The translations under genes were made by a program, and so were the position numbers. The notes beneath the pieces were generated by a model. It was not told the origin of the DNA. It searched no databases and saw only the letters and a list, made by a program, of their open reading frames with translations. From NCBI GenBank assembly GCA_963810945.1, contig CAWEPI010000008.1, forward strand, positions 496,001 to 560,000: a stretch of 64,000 nt of DNA, given 5' to 3'. Every line of letters begins with the position of its first letter. Position 1 is the first letter of the stretch. This DNA is from JAOUEA01 sp963810945 (lineage in GTDB: Bacteria > Actinomycetota > UBA4738 > HRBIN12). Shown in pieces: positions 36,791 to 44,966 of this stretch.

Positions 36791-36803
36791 TAGACTCCCT
36801 CCG

Positions 36804-37694
36804 ATGCTTGGCTGGATCCTGCTCGCGCTCGTCGTCGCCGGCGTGCTCTGCGTGTCGTACGGCGCGCTGATCGAGCACGGGTGGTACCGGCTGCGCCGGT
36901 ACTCGTTGGCCATCCTACCGGCGGACGGGCCGGCCTCCCTGAGCGTGCTGCACCTGTCGGATCTGCATTTCGTCCGCGACGATCCGAAGAAGGCGCGGTT
37001 CCTCGCCGACCTGCCTCAGGCCGACGTGACGGTGGTGACCGGCGACTTCCTGGCCGAGCCGGAGGCCGTCGAGACCGCCGTGGCGGCCGTGGCGCCCACG
37101 CGCGGCCGGCTCGCCTCCTGGTTCGTGCTCGGCTCGAACGACTACTACGTCCCGCGGCCGTTGAACTACCTGGCGTACTTCCGTCGGCATCGCAAGCCAC
37201 GCCGCGCGAAGCGTGGACGCGCCGAGGACCTGATCGCCCAGCTCGAGGCGGGGCGGTGGGAGGACCTCACCAACGTGCGGCGCGAGATCTCGCTCGACGG
37301 CCTCCCGGTGGAGCTCCTAGGGCTCGACGACGCCCACATCCGCGCGCAGGACTACCGGGTGGCTCCGCGGCAGGCTCCCGAGCGCTTCGGCGTGGCGGTG
37401 ATGCACTCGCCCGACTCGGCGCCGGAGGCCGCGGCCCTCGGCTACACCTTCATGGTGGCGGGCCATACCCACGGGGGCCAGGTCTGCCTGCCCTGGCTCG
37501 GCGCGGTGGTGACCAACTGCTCCATGCCGCGACGGATCGTGAAGGGTCTGGCGCGGATGGGCGACGCGGTCCTGCACACCTCTCCTGGCCTCGGGACCTC
37601 CAAGTTCGCCCCGTTCCGGTTCTGGTGCCGCCCTGAGGCGACCCTCCTGCAGCTCACGCGCCGGGAGCAGGTCGGCGCCGAATCGCTACACTGA
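36804..37694 (+). CDS. Membrane-anchored calcineurin-like metallophosphoesterase
   Basis: The 296-residue protein has one N-terminal TM (residues 3-22), then metal motifs HLSDLHF, VTGDFL, GSNDYY (GND-like; Ser replaces one residue), AVMHSPD and VAGHTHGGQV. It resembles the YaeI/YkuE lipid-linked phosphoesterases. TAGACT lies seven bases before the ATG and there is no Shine-Dalgarno. The tRNA-Pro gene follows 8 bases after its stop. Confidence 0.9.
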   Translation: MLGWILLALVVAGVLCVSYGALIEHGWYRLRRYSLAILPADGPASLSVLHLSDLHFVRDDPKKARFLADLPQADVTVVTGDFLAEPEAVETAVAAVAPTRGRLASWFVLGSNDYYVPRPLNYLAYFRRHRKPRRAKRGRAEDLIAQLEAGRWEDLTNVRREISLDGLPVELLGLDDAHIRAQDYRVAPRQAPERFGVAVMHSPDSAPEAAALGYTFMVAGHTHGGQVCLPWLGAVVTNCSMPRRIVKGLARMGDAVLHTSPGLGTSKFAPFRFWCRPEATLLQLTRREQVGAESLH

Positions 37695-37702
37695 CAGGCC
37701 CT

Positions 37703-37779
37703 CGGGACGTAGCGCAGTTTGGTAGCGCGCAGCGTTCGGGACGCTGAGGTCGCGGGTTCAAATCCCGCCGTCCCGACCA
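37703..37779 (+). tRNA. tRNA-Pro (CGG), with encoded CCA
   Basis: The acceptor arms CGGGACG and CGTCCCG pair perfectly; discriminator A and CCA are encoded (37776-37779). The D arm holds AGTTTGGTAG, the anticodon stem is CAGCG/CGCTG with loop TTCGGGA (anticodon CGG), and the T arm is GCGGG-TTCAAAT-CCCGC. All parts of a functional tRNA are present. Confidence 0.97.
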
Positions 37780-37792
37780 CCTCCAAGGGCAT

Positions 37793-37820
37793 CGAGGGCG
37801 GGTCGTGAGACCCGCCCTCG
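37793..37820 (+). terminator. Strong hairpin terminator after tRNA-Pro
   Basis: CGAGGGCGGGTC (37793-37804), loop GTGA, GACCCGCCCTCG (37809-37820): a perfect 12-bp stem. No U-tract follows, as is common in high-GC actinobacteria. Confidence 0.8.
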
Positions 37821-37868
37821 GCCCGTTCCGGAGAGTGGTCTCCTGCACAACCGCTTCTGCGGATACGT

Positions 37869-37898
37869 TTGACGACCCGGGGGAGGGACCGGTAGCCT
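37869..37898 (+). promoter_or_regulatory. Promoter of the NlpC/P60 gene
   Basis: TTGACG (37869-37874), 18-base spacer, TAGCCT (37893-37898). Transcription would begin at about 37904, giving a 61-base leader with AGGAGG ahead of ATG 37965. Confidence 0.6.
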
Positions 37899-37904
37899 CG
37901 TGTC

Positions 37905-37936
37905 AAGCCTCCGCCCGACCTGAGAGACGGAGGCTT
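37905..37936 (+). promoter_or_regulatory. 5'-terminal stem-loop in the NlpC/P60 leader
   Basis: AAGCCTCCG (37905-37913) and CGGAGGCTT (37928-37936) form a perfect 9-bp stem with a 14-base loop, starting at the predicted first base of the transcript. Such 5' hairpins stabilise mRNA; it could also be a weak attenuator. I see no match to a known riboswitch class. Confidence 0.5.
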
Positions 37937-37964
37937 CGCCATATCCGCCGGATCCAGGAGGGAA

Positions 37965-39050
37965 ATGACCGGGACGCGTAGAAGGTTGGTGAGGACGGCC
38001 CTGACCGCCGTCTTCGTTATCCCCTTCTTCGTCGCCTCCGCCTCGCCCTCCTTCGCGGACCACGCGACGCAGACCGACGTCGCCAACGCCAAGGCCAAGC
38101 TCGACAGCCTCAACCAGCAGCTCGAGGCCATCGTCGAGCAGTACGACGCGGCGCGGGTCCAACTCCAGCAGCTCCAGCAGAAGCTCGCCGGCGCCAAGCA
38201 GCAGATGGATCAGGCCCAGGCCGCCGCCGAGGCCGCGCGCGCGGAGCTCGGCAAGCGTGCCGCGGAGGCCTACACCGGGATGGGGTCGCAGCTCGACACC
38301 CTCCTGGGCGCTCAGAACTTCTCGCAGTTCTCCGACCGCCTCGAGTTCATGGGGGCGCTCGCCCAGAACGACGCCGACCTCGCCACCACCGCCGACACGG
38401 CCCGCCAGAAGGCCGAATGGGCGGCGCAGCAGTACGACGCTGCCGTGGCCGATCAGCAGACGCAGCTGGACGCCGTGAACGCCAAGCGCGGCGACATCTC
38501 GGGCCTGCTCGACCAGGCCAAGAGCCTCTACGAGCAGACCAGCGCGAACTACCAGTCGTACCTGGCGGCCGTGCGGGCCCAGCAGGCGGCAGCGGCCACG
38601 CAGGCGAGCCAGGACTCCTCGGGCAGCACCGGTAGTTCGGGTGGGAGCTCCGGCGGGGGCGGCAGCTACAACCCGCCGCCGCCGAACGTCAGCGGGGCGC
38701 AGCGGGCCATCGACGCCGCCAAGCAGGTCCTCGGCACGCAGTACGTGTTCGGCTCGGCGAGTCCCGGCGTCGGATTCGACTGCTCCGGACTCACGATGTG
38801 GGCGTGGGCACAGGCCGGGGTCTCGCTCCCCCACTCCTCGGCGATGCAATACGCGGTGCTGCCCCACGTGGACCCGAGCCAGATGCAGCCGGGCGACCTC
38901 CTCTTCTTCTACAGCCCCATCAGCCACGTGGCCCTGTACATCGGCGGCGGCATGATGATCCACGCGCGCCACCCCGGACCGGGCGGCGAGGTGCAGGAAG
39001 GCAGCGTCGCCGGGTACGGCACGCCGGTCGTCGGCGTCGCACGTCCGTAA
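37965..39050 (+). CDS. Secreted NlpC/P60 peptidoglycan endopeptidase with coiled-coil domain
   Basis: The 361-residue protein has a signal peptide (cut probably after SFA, about residue 31), a long coiled coil (about 38-195, QQLEAIVEQYDAARVQLQQ type), a Ser/Gly linker and an NlpC/P60 domain with the catalytic Cys in FDCSGLT and His in ISHVALYIGG, plus a second His in MMIHA. This is the RipA/CwlO-like architecture used in cell separation. The leader hairpin and promoter lie directly upstream. Confidence 0.93.
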   Translation: MTGTRRRLVRTALTAVFVIPFFVASASPSFADHATQTDVANAKAKLDSLNQQLEAIVEQYDAARVQLQQLQQKLAGAKQQMDQAQAAAEAARAELGKRAAEAYTGMGSQLDTLLGAQNFSQFSDRLEFMGALAQNDADLATTADTARQKAEWAAQQYDAAVADQQTQLDAVNAKRGDISGLLDQAKSLYEQTSANYQSYLAAVRAQQAAAATQASQDSSGSTGSSGGSSGGGGSYNPPPPNVSGAQRAIDAAKQVLGTQYVFGSASPGVGFDCSGLTMWAWAQAGVSLPHSSAMQYAVLPHVDPSQMQPGDLLFFYSPISHVALYIGGGMMIHARHPGPGGEVQEGSVAGYGTPVVGVARP

Positions 39051-39073
39051 CGACCCGGATAGGCTCGCCTCCG

Positions 39074-39718
39074 ATGGAGGCCCCCACGGCGTCACCCCAC
39101 GATCTCGAGCTGGTCGCGCGCCTGCGCGCCGGTGACGAGGAGGCGTTCATGTCGCTCGTGGACGCCCTGCAACCCTCGATGCTGCGCGTAGCGCGGATGT
39201 ACGTGTCCACCGTGGCCGTGGCCGAGGAGGTCGTGCAGGACGCCTGGCTCGGCGTGTTGAAGGGCCTCGATCGGTTCGAGGGACGGTCGTCCTTGCGCAC
39301 GTGGATCTTCCGGATCCTCACCAACATCGCCAAGACGCGGGGCCAACGCGAGGGTCGAAGCGTCCCGTTCGCGGCGCTCGCGGGCGACGATCTCGACCAA
39401 CCGGCGTGGGACCCCGCGGCGTTCCTCGGATCCGAGGAGCAGTCGGCGGGGCACTGGTCGAGCCTCCCGAACGATTGGCGCGGGCTGCCCGAGGAGCGAC
39501 TGGAGGCGGCCGAGACGCGCGCGCTCGTGGCGGCCACGATCGCGGCGCTGCCGCCCATGCAGGCCGAGGTGATCCGTCTCCGCGACGTGGCCGGATGGTC
39601 GGCGGAGGAGGTCCGTAACGCCCTCGGTCTCACGGAGACCAATCAGCGGGTGCTCCTGCACCGCGCCCGCGCCAAGGTGCGCCGGGCGCTGGACGTGTAC
39701 CTCGAGGCGGAACGATGA
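39074..39718 (+). CDS. ECF-type RNA polymerase sigma factor (RpoE-like)
   Basis: The 214-residue protein has sigma region 2 (EVVQDAWLGVLKGLDRFEG, LRTWIFRILTNIAKTR), a long linker (about residues 95-140) and region 4 (LPPMQAEVIRLRDVAGWSAEEVRNALGLTETNQRVLLHRARAKVR). The stop overlaps the next start by four bases (ATGA). TAGGCT lies 8 bases before the ATG, with no Shine-Dalgarno. Confidence 0.92.
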   Translation: MEAPTASPHDLELVARLRAGDEEAFMSLVDALQPSMLRVARMYVSTVAVAEEVVQDAWLGVLKGLDRFEGRSSLRTWIFRILTNIAKTRGQREGRSVPFAALAGDDLDQPAWDPAAFLGSEEQSAGHWSSLPNDWRGLPEERLEAAETRALVAATIAALPPMQAEVIRLRDVAGWSAEEVRNALGLTETNQRVLLHRARAKVRRALDVYLEAER

Positions 39719-39987
39719 GCACGGGAGGCGACGTGGCCTGCAAGGACGTGGTCGAGCTCATCACCGACTACCTCGAGGGCGCGCTCCCGGTCGATCTGCG
39801 CGCAGCGATCGACGCACACCTGGCGACGTGCGACGGCTGCACGAACGCCTTGGCGCAGATGCGGGAGACGATCCGCCTCACCGGCAGCCTCTCGGAGGAT
39901 CACGTGCCCACGGCCGAACGCGAGGCGGTGCGCAGCGCGTTCAGGGCGTGGAGGAGCGACGCCCTCGCGGATCCGCCTCCCGCTTGA
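39715..39987 (+). CDS. Zinc-finger anti-sigma factor
   Basis: The 90-residue soluble protein has the ZAS pattern: Cys near residue 9 (VACKDVVELITDYLEGAL), then HLATCDGC (His-x3-Cys-x2-Cys). No TM follows, so it is a cytoplasmic, probably redox-responsive anti-sigma like RsrA. Overlap with the sigma gene marks its partner. Confidence 0.87.
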   Translation: MSTGGDVACKDVVELITDYLEGALPVDLRAAIDAHLATCDGCTNALAQMRETIRLTGSLSEDHVPTAEREAVRSAFRAWRSDALADPPPA

Positions 39988-40015
39988 TCCTCGAGGGCGC
40001 GGCACCGGGGAAGAT

Positions 40016-40225
40016 CTACCCCGCGTCGAGGATGGCCTGGAGATCGGCCAGTCGCACCCGCGCCTGCTCGACGAGACCCTCGTTGCCGATCGCTTCGGCC
40101 TCGCGGATCGCTTCGTGCAGGAGATCGGCCGCCTGCTGCGCGCGCAGGTCTCCCTTGGCCGCGGTGGCGTACTTCAGCTTCTCGTCGGCCTTCACGATCA
40201 GCTGGAAGATCTCGTTCGGATCCAT
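40016..40225 (-). CDS. Hypothetical 69-residue helical protein coupled to the thioredoxin reductase
   Basis: The start codon shares one base with the stop of the upstream fusion gene (TGATG), so it is made with it. The product is all-helical and hydrophilic: MDPNEIFQLIVKADEKLKYA, then Ala/Glu-rich helices resembling a TPR-like hairpin. No cysteine and no known family. Confidence 0.7.
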   Translation of the reverse strand: MDPNEIFQLIVKADEKLKYATAAKGDLRAQQAADLLHEAIREAEAIGNEGLVEQARVRLADLQAILDAG

Positions 40226-41439
40226 CAGGCACTCACCCCCGTTTCCACCCGGTCGAGGTAGCCGCGGATCTGGATCGCGGCCGCGGCCCCGTCCCCCACG
40301 GCGAACGCGAGCTGCTTGGTCGAGCCGGCCCGCACGTCCCCCGCGGCGAACACACCCGGAACGCTCGTCATGAGGGTGCCGGGATCGGTCACGACGAATC
40401 CGCGCTCATCGAGTTCGACCTGCCCCTTCAGGAACGCCGTGTTCGGATCGAGACCGATGAAGACGAACACCCCGTCGGGGTGGTGCTCCTCGCGTTCGCC
40501 GGAGGCCCGGTCCTCGATCACGACGGTGCCGAGCTTGCCGCTGCCGTCCTCCTTGGTCGCGAAGGAGGCGACCGCGTGGTTCAGCAGCACGTCCATCTTC
40601 GGGTGGTTCCGGACCTTCTCCTGCAGGATCTTGGAGCCGCGCAGCTGATCCCCGTACTCGACCACCACGACCTTCTCGGTGAACTGGGTGAGGAAGACCC
40701 CTTCCTCCAGGCCGCTGTTCCCGCCGCCGATCACCATCAGCTCCTTCGACCCCTTGTAGAAGGGCCCGTCGCACGTGGCGCAGAAATGGACGCCCGCTCC
40801 GATCAGGTCCTCCTCGCCCATCGCGTTCGTGCGCCGGTACGACGATCCCGTCGCGATCAGCACCGCGCGCGCGTGGTAGTGGTCGCCGGTGGCGGTCTCC
40901 ACGTCGAACTCACGATGCCCGTCGTCGCGCACGTGCGTGACGCTCACGGCCTGCAACATCTCCACCCCGTAGCGCTGGGCCTGCTTGACGAATCGGTCGG
41001 CGAGATCCGCTCCGCCGATCCCCTCGGGGAAGCCCGGGTAGTTGTCGAGGCGCTCGGTCACGCCCGCCTGCCCGCCTAGGCCCTTCGCGTCGATGATCAG
41101 CGTCTCGAGGTTCTCGCGCGCCGCGTAGATCGCCGTGGTGAGGGCCGCCGGCCCGCCGCCCACGATGATCAGGTCGTAGACGTGCATCATGGCGGTGCGC
41201 TGGATGCCGAGCTTCTCGGCCAGCTCCTCGTTCGTGGGCTCCGACAGGTGCGAGCCGTCGGGGAACACGACGGTGGGGATCGTGTTGTTGCCGTCGTTGC
41301 GGGACTGCACCTCGGAGGCGAGGTCGGGCTCTGCCTCGAGGTCGTGGAAGACGTAGGGGATGCGCTGGTCGCCGAGGAACTTCTTGGCGCGACGGCAGTC
41401 GGGACACCAGCTGGCGCCGTAGATCACGATCTCGTCCAC
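40225..41439 (-). CDS. Glutaredoxin-thioredoxin reductase fusion
   Basis: The 404-residue flavoprotein joins an N-terminal glutaredoxin/mycoredoxin-like domain (residues 1-78, active site SWCPDC) to a low-molecular-weight thioredoxin reductase (about 86-404: GGGPAALTTAIYAA FAD site, redox centre CATCDG, VIGGGNSGLEEG NADPH site, GVFAAGDVR). The reductase may reduce its own attached glutaredoxin. In mycothiol-using organisms this would make a self-contained thiol reductase. The 69-residue gene downstream is translationally coupled. Confidence 0.92.
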   Translation of the reverse strand: MDEIVIYGASWCPDCRRAKKFLGDQRIPYVFHDLEAEPDLASEVQSRNDGNNTIPTVVFPDGSHLSEPTNEELAEKLGIQRTAMMHVYDLIIVGGGPAALTTAIYAARENLETLIIDAKGLGGQAGVTERLDNYPGFPEGIGGADLADRFVKQAQRYGVEMLQAVSVTHVRDDGHREFDVETATGDHYHARAVLIATGSSYRRTNAMGEEDLIGAGVHFCATCDGPFYKGSKELMVIGGGNSGLEEGVFLTQFTEKVVVVEYGDQLRGSKILQEKVRNHPKMDVLLNHAVASFATKEDGSGKLGTVVIEDRASGEREEHHPDGVFVFIGLDPNTAFLKGQVELDERGFVVTDPGTLMTSVPGVFAAGDVRAGSTKQLAFAVGDGAAAAIQIRGYLDRVETGVSA

Positions 41440-41527
41440 TGAGGCCTCCCCTGAGCTAGGGTCGTGGTGACGCGTTCCAGCCGGACCGTCTCATATCGAG
41501 CGCGCGCGTTACAGGGGGCCTGCCCGC

Positions 41528-42166
41528 ATGGCGAGGATGATCGACGTCTCGGTGCCCATCGGTCCCGGCATGCTCACCTATCCCGGCGACCCCGAGGTGC
41601 GCGCCGAGCGCGTCTCCGACATGGCGAAGGGGGCGGCGTCCAACCTCTCGGTCCTGTCGATGAGCACCCACACCGGGACCCACGTCGATCCGCCGATCCA
41701 CTTCGTGCCCGACGGCGCCACCATCGACCAGGTGCCTCTCGACACGTTCATCGGCGCCGCGGACGTGGTCGACGCGCGTGGCGCGAAGGGCATCGACGCC
41801 GCCCTCCTGGATGCTGCGGCGCTGCCTCCGAGACCGCAGCGCATCCTCTTCAAGACCGACTGGTCGGCGCGCTGGGGCTCGGACGAGATGCCCACGTTCC
41901 CGGACGCGTACACGGCGCTCACCCTCGACGCGGCGCGCTGGCTCGCCGACCGCCACCTCAAGCTGGTGGGCACGGACTTCATCTCCATCGAGGGGACGGA
42001 TGACCCGACCTACCCCGTGCATCGCATGTTGTTGGGCGCCGGCGTCGTCATCGTGGAGGGGCTGGACCTACGCGAGGTGAGGCCCGGTCCCTGTCGCTTC
42101 AGCTGCCTGCCGCTGAAGATCCGCGACGGCGACGGCGGTCCCGCGCGGGCCTACGTGGAGCAGTAG
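41528..42166 (+). CDS. Cyclase / kynurenine formamidase-like metal hydrolase
   Basis: The 212-residue protein has the signature HTGTHVDPPIHF (metal-binding H-x-G-T-H-x-D) near residue 48, the family's DVSVPIGPGMLTYPGD start, DFISIEG and HRMLLGAGVVIVEGLDL. Substrate could be N-formylkynurenine or another lactam or ester. No tryptophan-catabolism neighbours are present. Confidence 0.88.
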   Translation: MARMIDVSVPIGPGMLTYPGDPEVRAERVSDMAKGAASNLSVLSMSTHTGTHVDPPIHFVPDGATIDQVPLDTFIGAADVVDARGAKGIDAALLDAAALPPRPQRILFKTDWSARWGSDEMPTFPDAYTALTLDAARWLADRHLKLVGTDFISIEGTDDPTYPVHRMLLGAGVVIVEGLDLREVRPGPCRFSCLPLKIRDGDGGPARAYVEQ

Positions 42167-42307
42167 CGGCGTCACGGATCGCGGTGCCTCAGGCATGGGG
42201 TGATGAACGTTCGGGGAACGGGTCGGCAACGATCGTCCTCAGGTCTATCCGTTCCGCACCGATGCTCGGACACTTCCGTCAGGACCGCTCGAACGCAGGA
42301 GGCTCCC

Positions 42308-42532
42308 GTGCAGATGGAACTCGAGTCCAACGAGGCGTACGCCCGCCAGACCATCGCGCACGCCCTCCGCGCACATCCGTACGAGATCTGGACCCGGGAC
42401 GCGCTCGCCCGCCGCTACGGGATCGCGCCGTCCCTGGCGGCCGCCGTGCTCGCCGACCTCGTGGATGCCGGCGTCGCCGAGCGGCTGGAGGGTCCGGACG
42501 AGGAGTACGCGGCCGCGGGGATGGACTACTGA
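42308..42532 (+). CDS. Small winged-helix-like protein
   Basis: GTG 42308 is placed 5 bases after AGGAGG; ATG 42314 is 11 away. The 74-residue product reads like a single winged helix (TIAHALRAHPYEIWTRDALARRYGIAPSLAAAVLADL in overlapping pieces), with an acidic end. It could be a small DNA-binding regulator. Its 3' end overlaps the convergent ADP-ribosylglycohydrolase by 7 bases. Confidence 0.6.
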   Translation: MQMELESNEAYARQTIAHALRAHPYEIWTRDALARRYGIAPSLAAAVLADLVDAGVAERLEGPDEEYAAAGMDY

Positions 42533-43452
42533 GCGCCCGTCGGCGCTGAGACCAACGCCGCGAGCGCTCGCGCCTCCGCCTCGAGGGCCTCGCGCTCGGC
42601 GAGCGCGGAGCGCCAGGACGGGGGGATAGCGGCGGTGCCACGGGCCGCGCCCAGCAGCGCGCCGGCCACCGCGGCGTTCGTGTCGGTGTCACCGCCCAGG
42701 GACACCACGTGCCGAAGGCCGTCTTCGAAGCCGCGGCCTTCACCCACGACCTGCAGGCCGATACCGGCGGTGAAGAGCGTGAAGCCCATGTCCGGGCCGT
42801 CGAGGGGACGGGCGCGCCCGGCTTCCGCCACGAGGTACTCGAGCTCCTCGCCCCCGTCGCGCGAGGCGACGGCTTCGAGCGCCGCCCTGACCGCGGCTTC
42901 ATGGGCGGCACCGGCGACGAGCGCGGCGACGGCGCGGGTCACGGCCAGGCACGCCGTGCGGCAGCGCTCGTCCCAGTGCGTGAGCGCTGAGAGCGCGGGC
43001 GCCAGCGTCGCGAGCTCATCCGGAGAGCGCGCGTGCACGACGCCGAGCGGCGCGCAGTACATCACCGAGCCGTTGCCCGCGCTCACCTCGGGTCCGCGTT
43101 CCTCGACGTAGGCGCGCGCGGCGTCCGCCGCGCCGTCGCGCGTGCGAGCGAGCACCCGACGCGTGAGGTTCCCGACGTCCGGCGGACCCGAGGCGAGCCA
43201 GGCGAGGTGTCGAGCGAGCACGTCGTCGAGGTCCAGGACGCCGTCGTGCGCGATGAGCGAGCACCAGAGGTTGCGCGCCATCGCCGTGTCGTCGGTCCAG
43301 GTGCCCGGGGGCAGACCCATCCACGGACGTTCGAAGGCGGGGAGTGGATCGGGGATCTCCGCGGCGCGCCGGAACTCGAACGGGGCCCCCAGCGCGTCGC
43401 CCACCGCGAGGCCCAGCATGGAGGCGACGGCGCGGTCGCGGAGGGGGTCCAT
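42526..43452 (-). CDS. ADP-ribosylglycohydrolase (DraG-like)
   Basis: The 308-residue protein removes ADP-ribose from proteins, nucleic acids or small molecules. Metal-binding motifs are complete: LGLAVGDALGAPFEF, TWTDDTAMA near residue 54 and GGDTDTNAAVAGALLGA near the C-terminus. TAGGCT lies six bases before the ATG, so the start is probably leaderless. No ADP-ribosyltransferase is adjacent. Confidence 0.93.
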   Translation of the reverse strand: MDPLRDRAVASMLGLAVGDALGAPFEFRRAAEIPDPLPAFERPWMGLPPGTWTDDTAMARNLWCSLIAHDGVLDLDDVLARHLAWLASGPPDVGNLTRRVLARTRDGAADAARAYVEERGPEVSAGNGSVMYCAPLGVVHARSPDELATLAPALSALTHWDERCRTACLAVTRAVAALVAGAAHEAAVRAALEAVASRDGGEELEYLVAEAGRARPLDGPDMGFTLFTAGIGLQVVGEGRGFEDGLRHVVSLGGDTDTNAAVAGALLGAARGTAAIPPSWRSALAEREALEAEARALAALVSAPTGAQ

Positions 43453-43641
43453 CGTCGTAGCCTAGCGGCGCCCTCGGCCATCGCCGCAGCTCAGGGCTGG
43501 TACATTCGTACGGCACCAAGGGCACGAGCTTCCGCAGTCCACCGCCCGTTCGGTGACACTTCACGGTCAGGGATCGACCAGCCCGATGCCCTGTCCAGCG
43601 GACGCACCCGGCACATGGGCTGAGTAGATACGGAGTGAGCA

Positions 43642-44244
43642 GTGGACAAGATCGGACCTAAGCACCGCACCTGCCGACGGGTCGGCGCCGCCCTCTGTGG
43701 CCGGCCGAACTGCCCGTCGAACAAGCGTCCCTACCCGCCCGGCCAGCACGGCCGGGGTCGCAAGCGGATCTCCGAGTACCAGACGCGCCTCGTCGAGAAG
43801 CAGAAGCTGCGCCACATCTACGGCGTGACCGAGGCGCAGATGCGCCGCTACTACGACAACGCCGCGCGTGGGCGAGGCGTCACGGGCGAGGCCATGATCC
43901 AGCAGTTGGAGACGCGCCTGGACACCGTCGTGCTCCGGCTCGGCTTCGCGCTCACCAACCGTCAGGCACGCCAGCTCGTCTCCCACGGCCACGTGCTGCT
44001 GGACGGCAAGCGCCTCAACGTGCCCAGCGCGCGCGTCAAGCCCGGGCAGACGATCGAGATCTCGGCCAAGGCCAAGAACTTCGTCGCGGTCCAGGAGGCG
44101 ATGGAGATCACGCCCGACCCACCCTCCTACCTCTACCGCAACAAGTCGGAGGTCTCGGGCACGCTGTCCCGCGTCCCCGAGCGCGAGGAGATCCCGCTCC
44201 CGGTCGAGGTCGAGGAGCGCCTGATCGTCGAGTTCTACTCGTAA
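43642..44244 (+). CDS. rpsD: 30S ribosomal protein S4
   Basis: The 200-residue protein has a Cys-containing N-terminus (CRRVGAALCGRPNC, zinc form), QLETRLDTVVLRLGFALTNRQARQLVSHGHVLLDGKRLNVPS of the S4 RNA-binding domain and the C-terminal IVEFYS. GTG 43642 follows GGAG. It stands alone, away from rpsM-rpsK-rpoA. The 189 bases upstream (43453-43641) have no gene and could hold an autoregulatory leader; TACATT at 43501 is a possible -10. Confidence 0.97.
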   Translation: MDKIGPKHRTCRRVGAALCGRPNCPSNKRPYPPGQHGRGRKRISEYQTRLVEKQKLRHIYGVTEAQMRRYYDNAARGRGVTGEAMIQQLETRLDTVVLRLGFALTNRQARQLVSHGHVLLDGKRLNVPSARVKPGQTIEISAKAKNFVAVQEAMEITPDPPSYLYRNKSEVSGTLSRVPEREEIPLPVEVEERLIVEFYS

Positions 44245-44261
44245 GCCCGGACGAGGCTGAG

Positions 44262-44957
44262 GTGGCCCACGCGGCTCCGCCGCTCGTCGTCCTCTTCGAC
44301 GTGGACGGCACCCTCATCGACACCGGGGGCGCGGGCGGGCGGAGCTGGGCGCGGGCGTTCCGCGACGTCACGGGCGCGGAGGCGGACATCGCCTCGTTCA
44401 CCGAGTCGGGGATGACGGATCCCATCGTCGCGCGACGCACGTTCCGAGGGGCCGTCGGGCGCGATCCGTCCCACGACGAGTTCGCCCGGCTGATCGCCGC
44501 GTACCTCATGCACCTGCCCGAACTGGTGATGAGCTCACCGGCGTACCGCGTGATGCCCGGAGTGCCTGAGACGCTCGCATCGCTCGCCACCCGTGGCGCC
44601 CTGCTCGGGCTGGTCTCGGGCAACATCGAGGGGGCGGCGCGCGTCAAGATCGAGCGCGCCCATCTGAACCGCTACTTCCCCTTCGGCGGCTACGGCACCG
44701 ACTCCGCCGACCGCGTCACGCTCACGCGGGCCGCCCTCGCTCGGGCGGAGGAGCTCCACGGCCACGACATCGACCCCGCTGGCGTCTTCGTGGTGGGCGA
44801 CACGCCGCGCGACGTCGAGGCCGCGCACGGGGCCGGCGCGATCTCTCTCGCGGTCGCGACCGGCGCCTACACGGAGGGCCAGCTGCGGGAGGCCGGCGCG
44901 GATCACGTCGTGCCGTCCTTCGACGCGCCGTTCCCGTTCGACCCCGCCGCGCGCTGA
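44262..44957 (+). CDS. HAD-superfamily phosphatase, phosphoglycolate-phosphatase-like
   Basis: GTG 44262 gives 231 residues. HAD motif I is FDVDGTLIDTGG, motif II LVSGNIEG, motif III Lys region RVKIERAHL and motif IV VVGDTPRDVEAA. A four-helix cap lies between motifs I and II. Small phosphoesters such as phosphoglycolate are the family's usual substrates. It follows rpsD by 17 bases. Confidence 0.88.
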   Translation: MAHAAPPLVVLFDVDGTLIDTGGAGGRSWARAFRDVTGAEADIASFTESGMTDPIVARRTFRGAVGRDPSHDEFARLIAAYLMHLPELVMSSPAYRVMPGVPETLASLATRGALLGLVSGNIEGAARVKIERAHLNRYFPFGGYGTDSADRVTLTRAALARAEELHGHDIDPAGVFVVGDTPRDVEAAHGAGAISLAVATGAYTEGQLREAGADHVVPSFDAPFPFDPAAR

Positions 44958-44966
44958 TCCGCAGGC

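Noticed and set aside
37861..37940. Possible c-di-AMP (ydaO-type) riboswitch ahead of the NlpC/P60 gene
   Set aside because: Such genes often carry one, but only a promoter and a single 9-bp hairpin fit; the conserved ydaO blocks are missing and the leader is too short.
42204..42217. GTTC-GGG-GAAC element as a LexA box
   Set aside because: The actinobacterial SOS box is GAAC-N4-GTTC; the orientation here is reversed.
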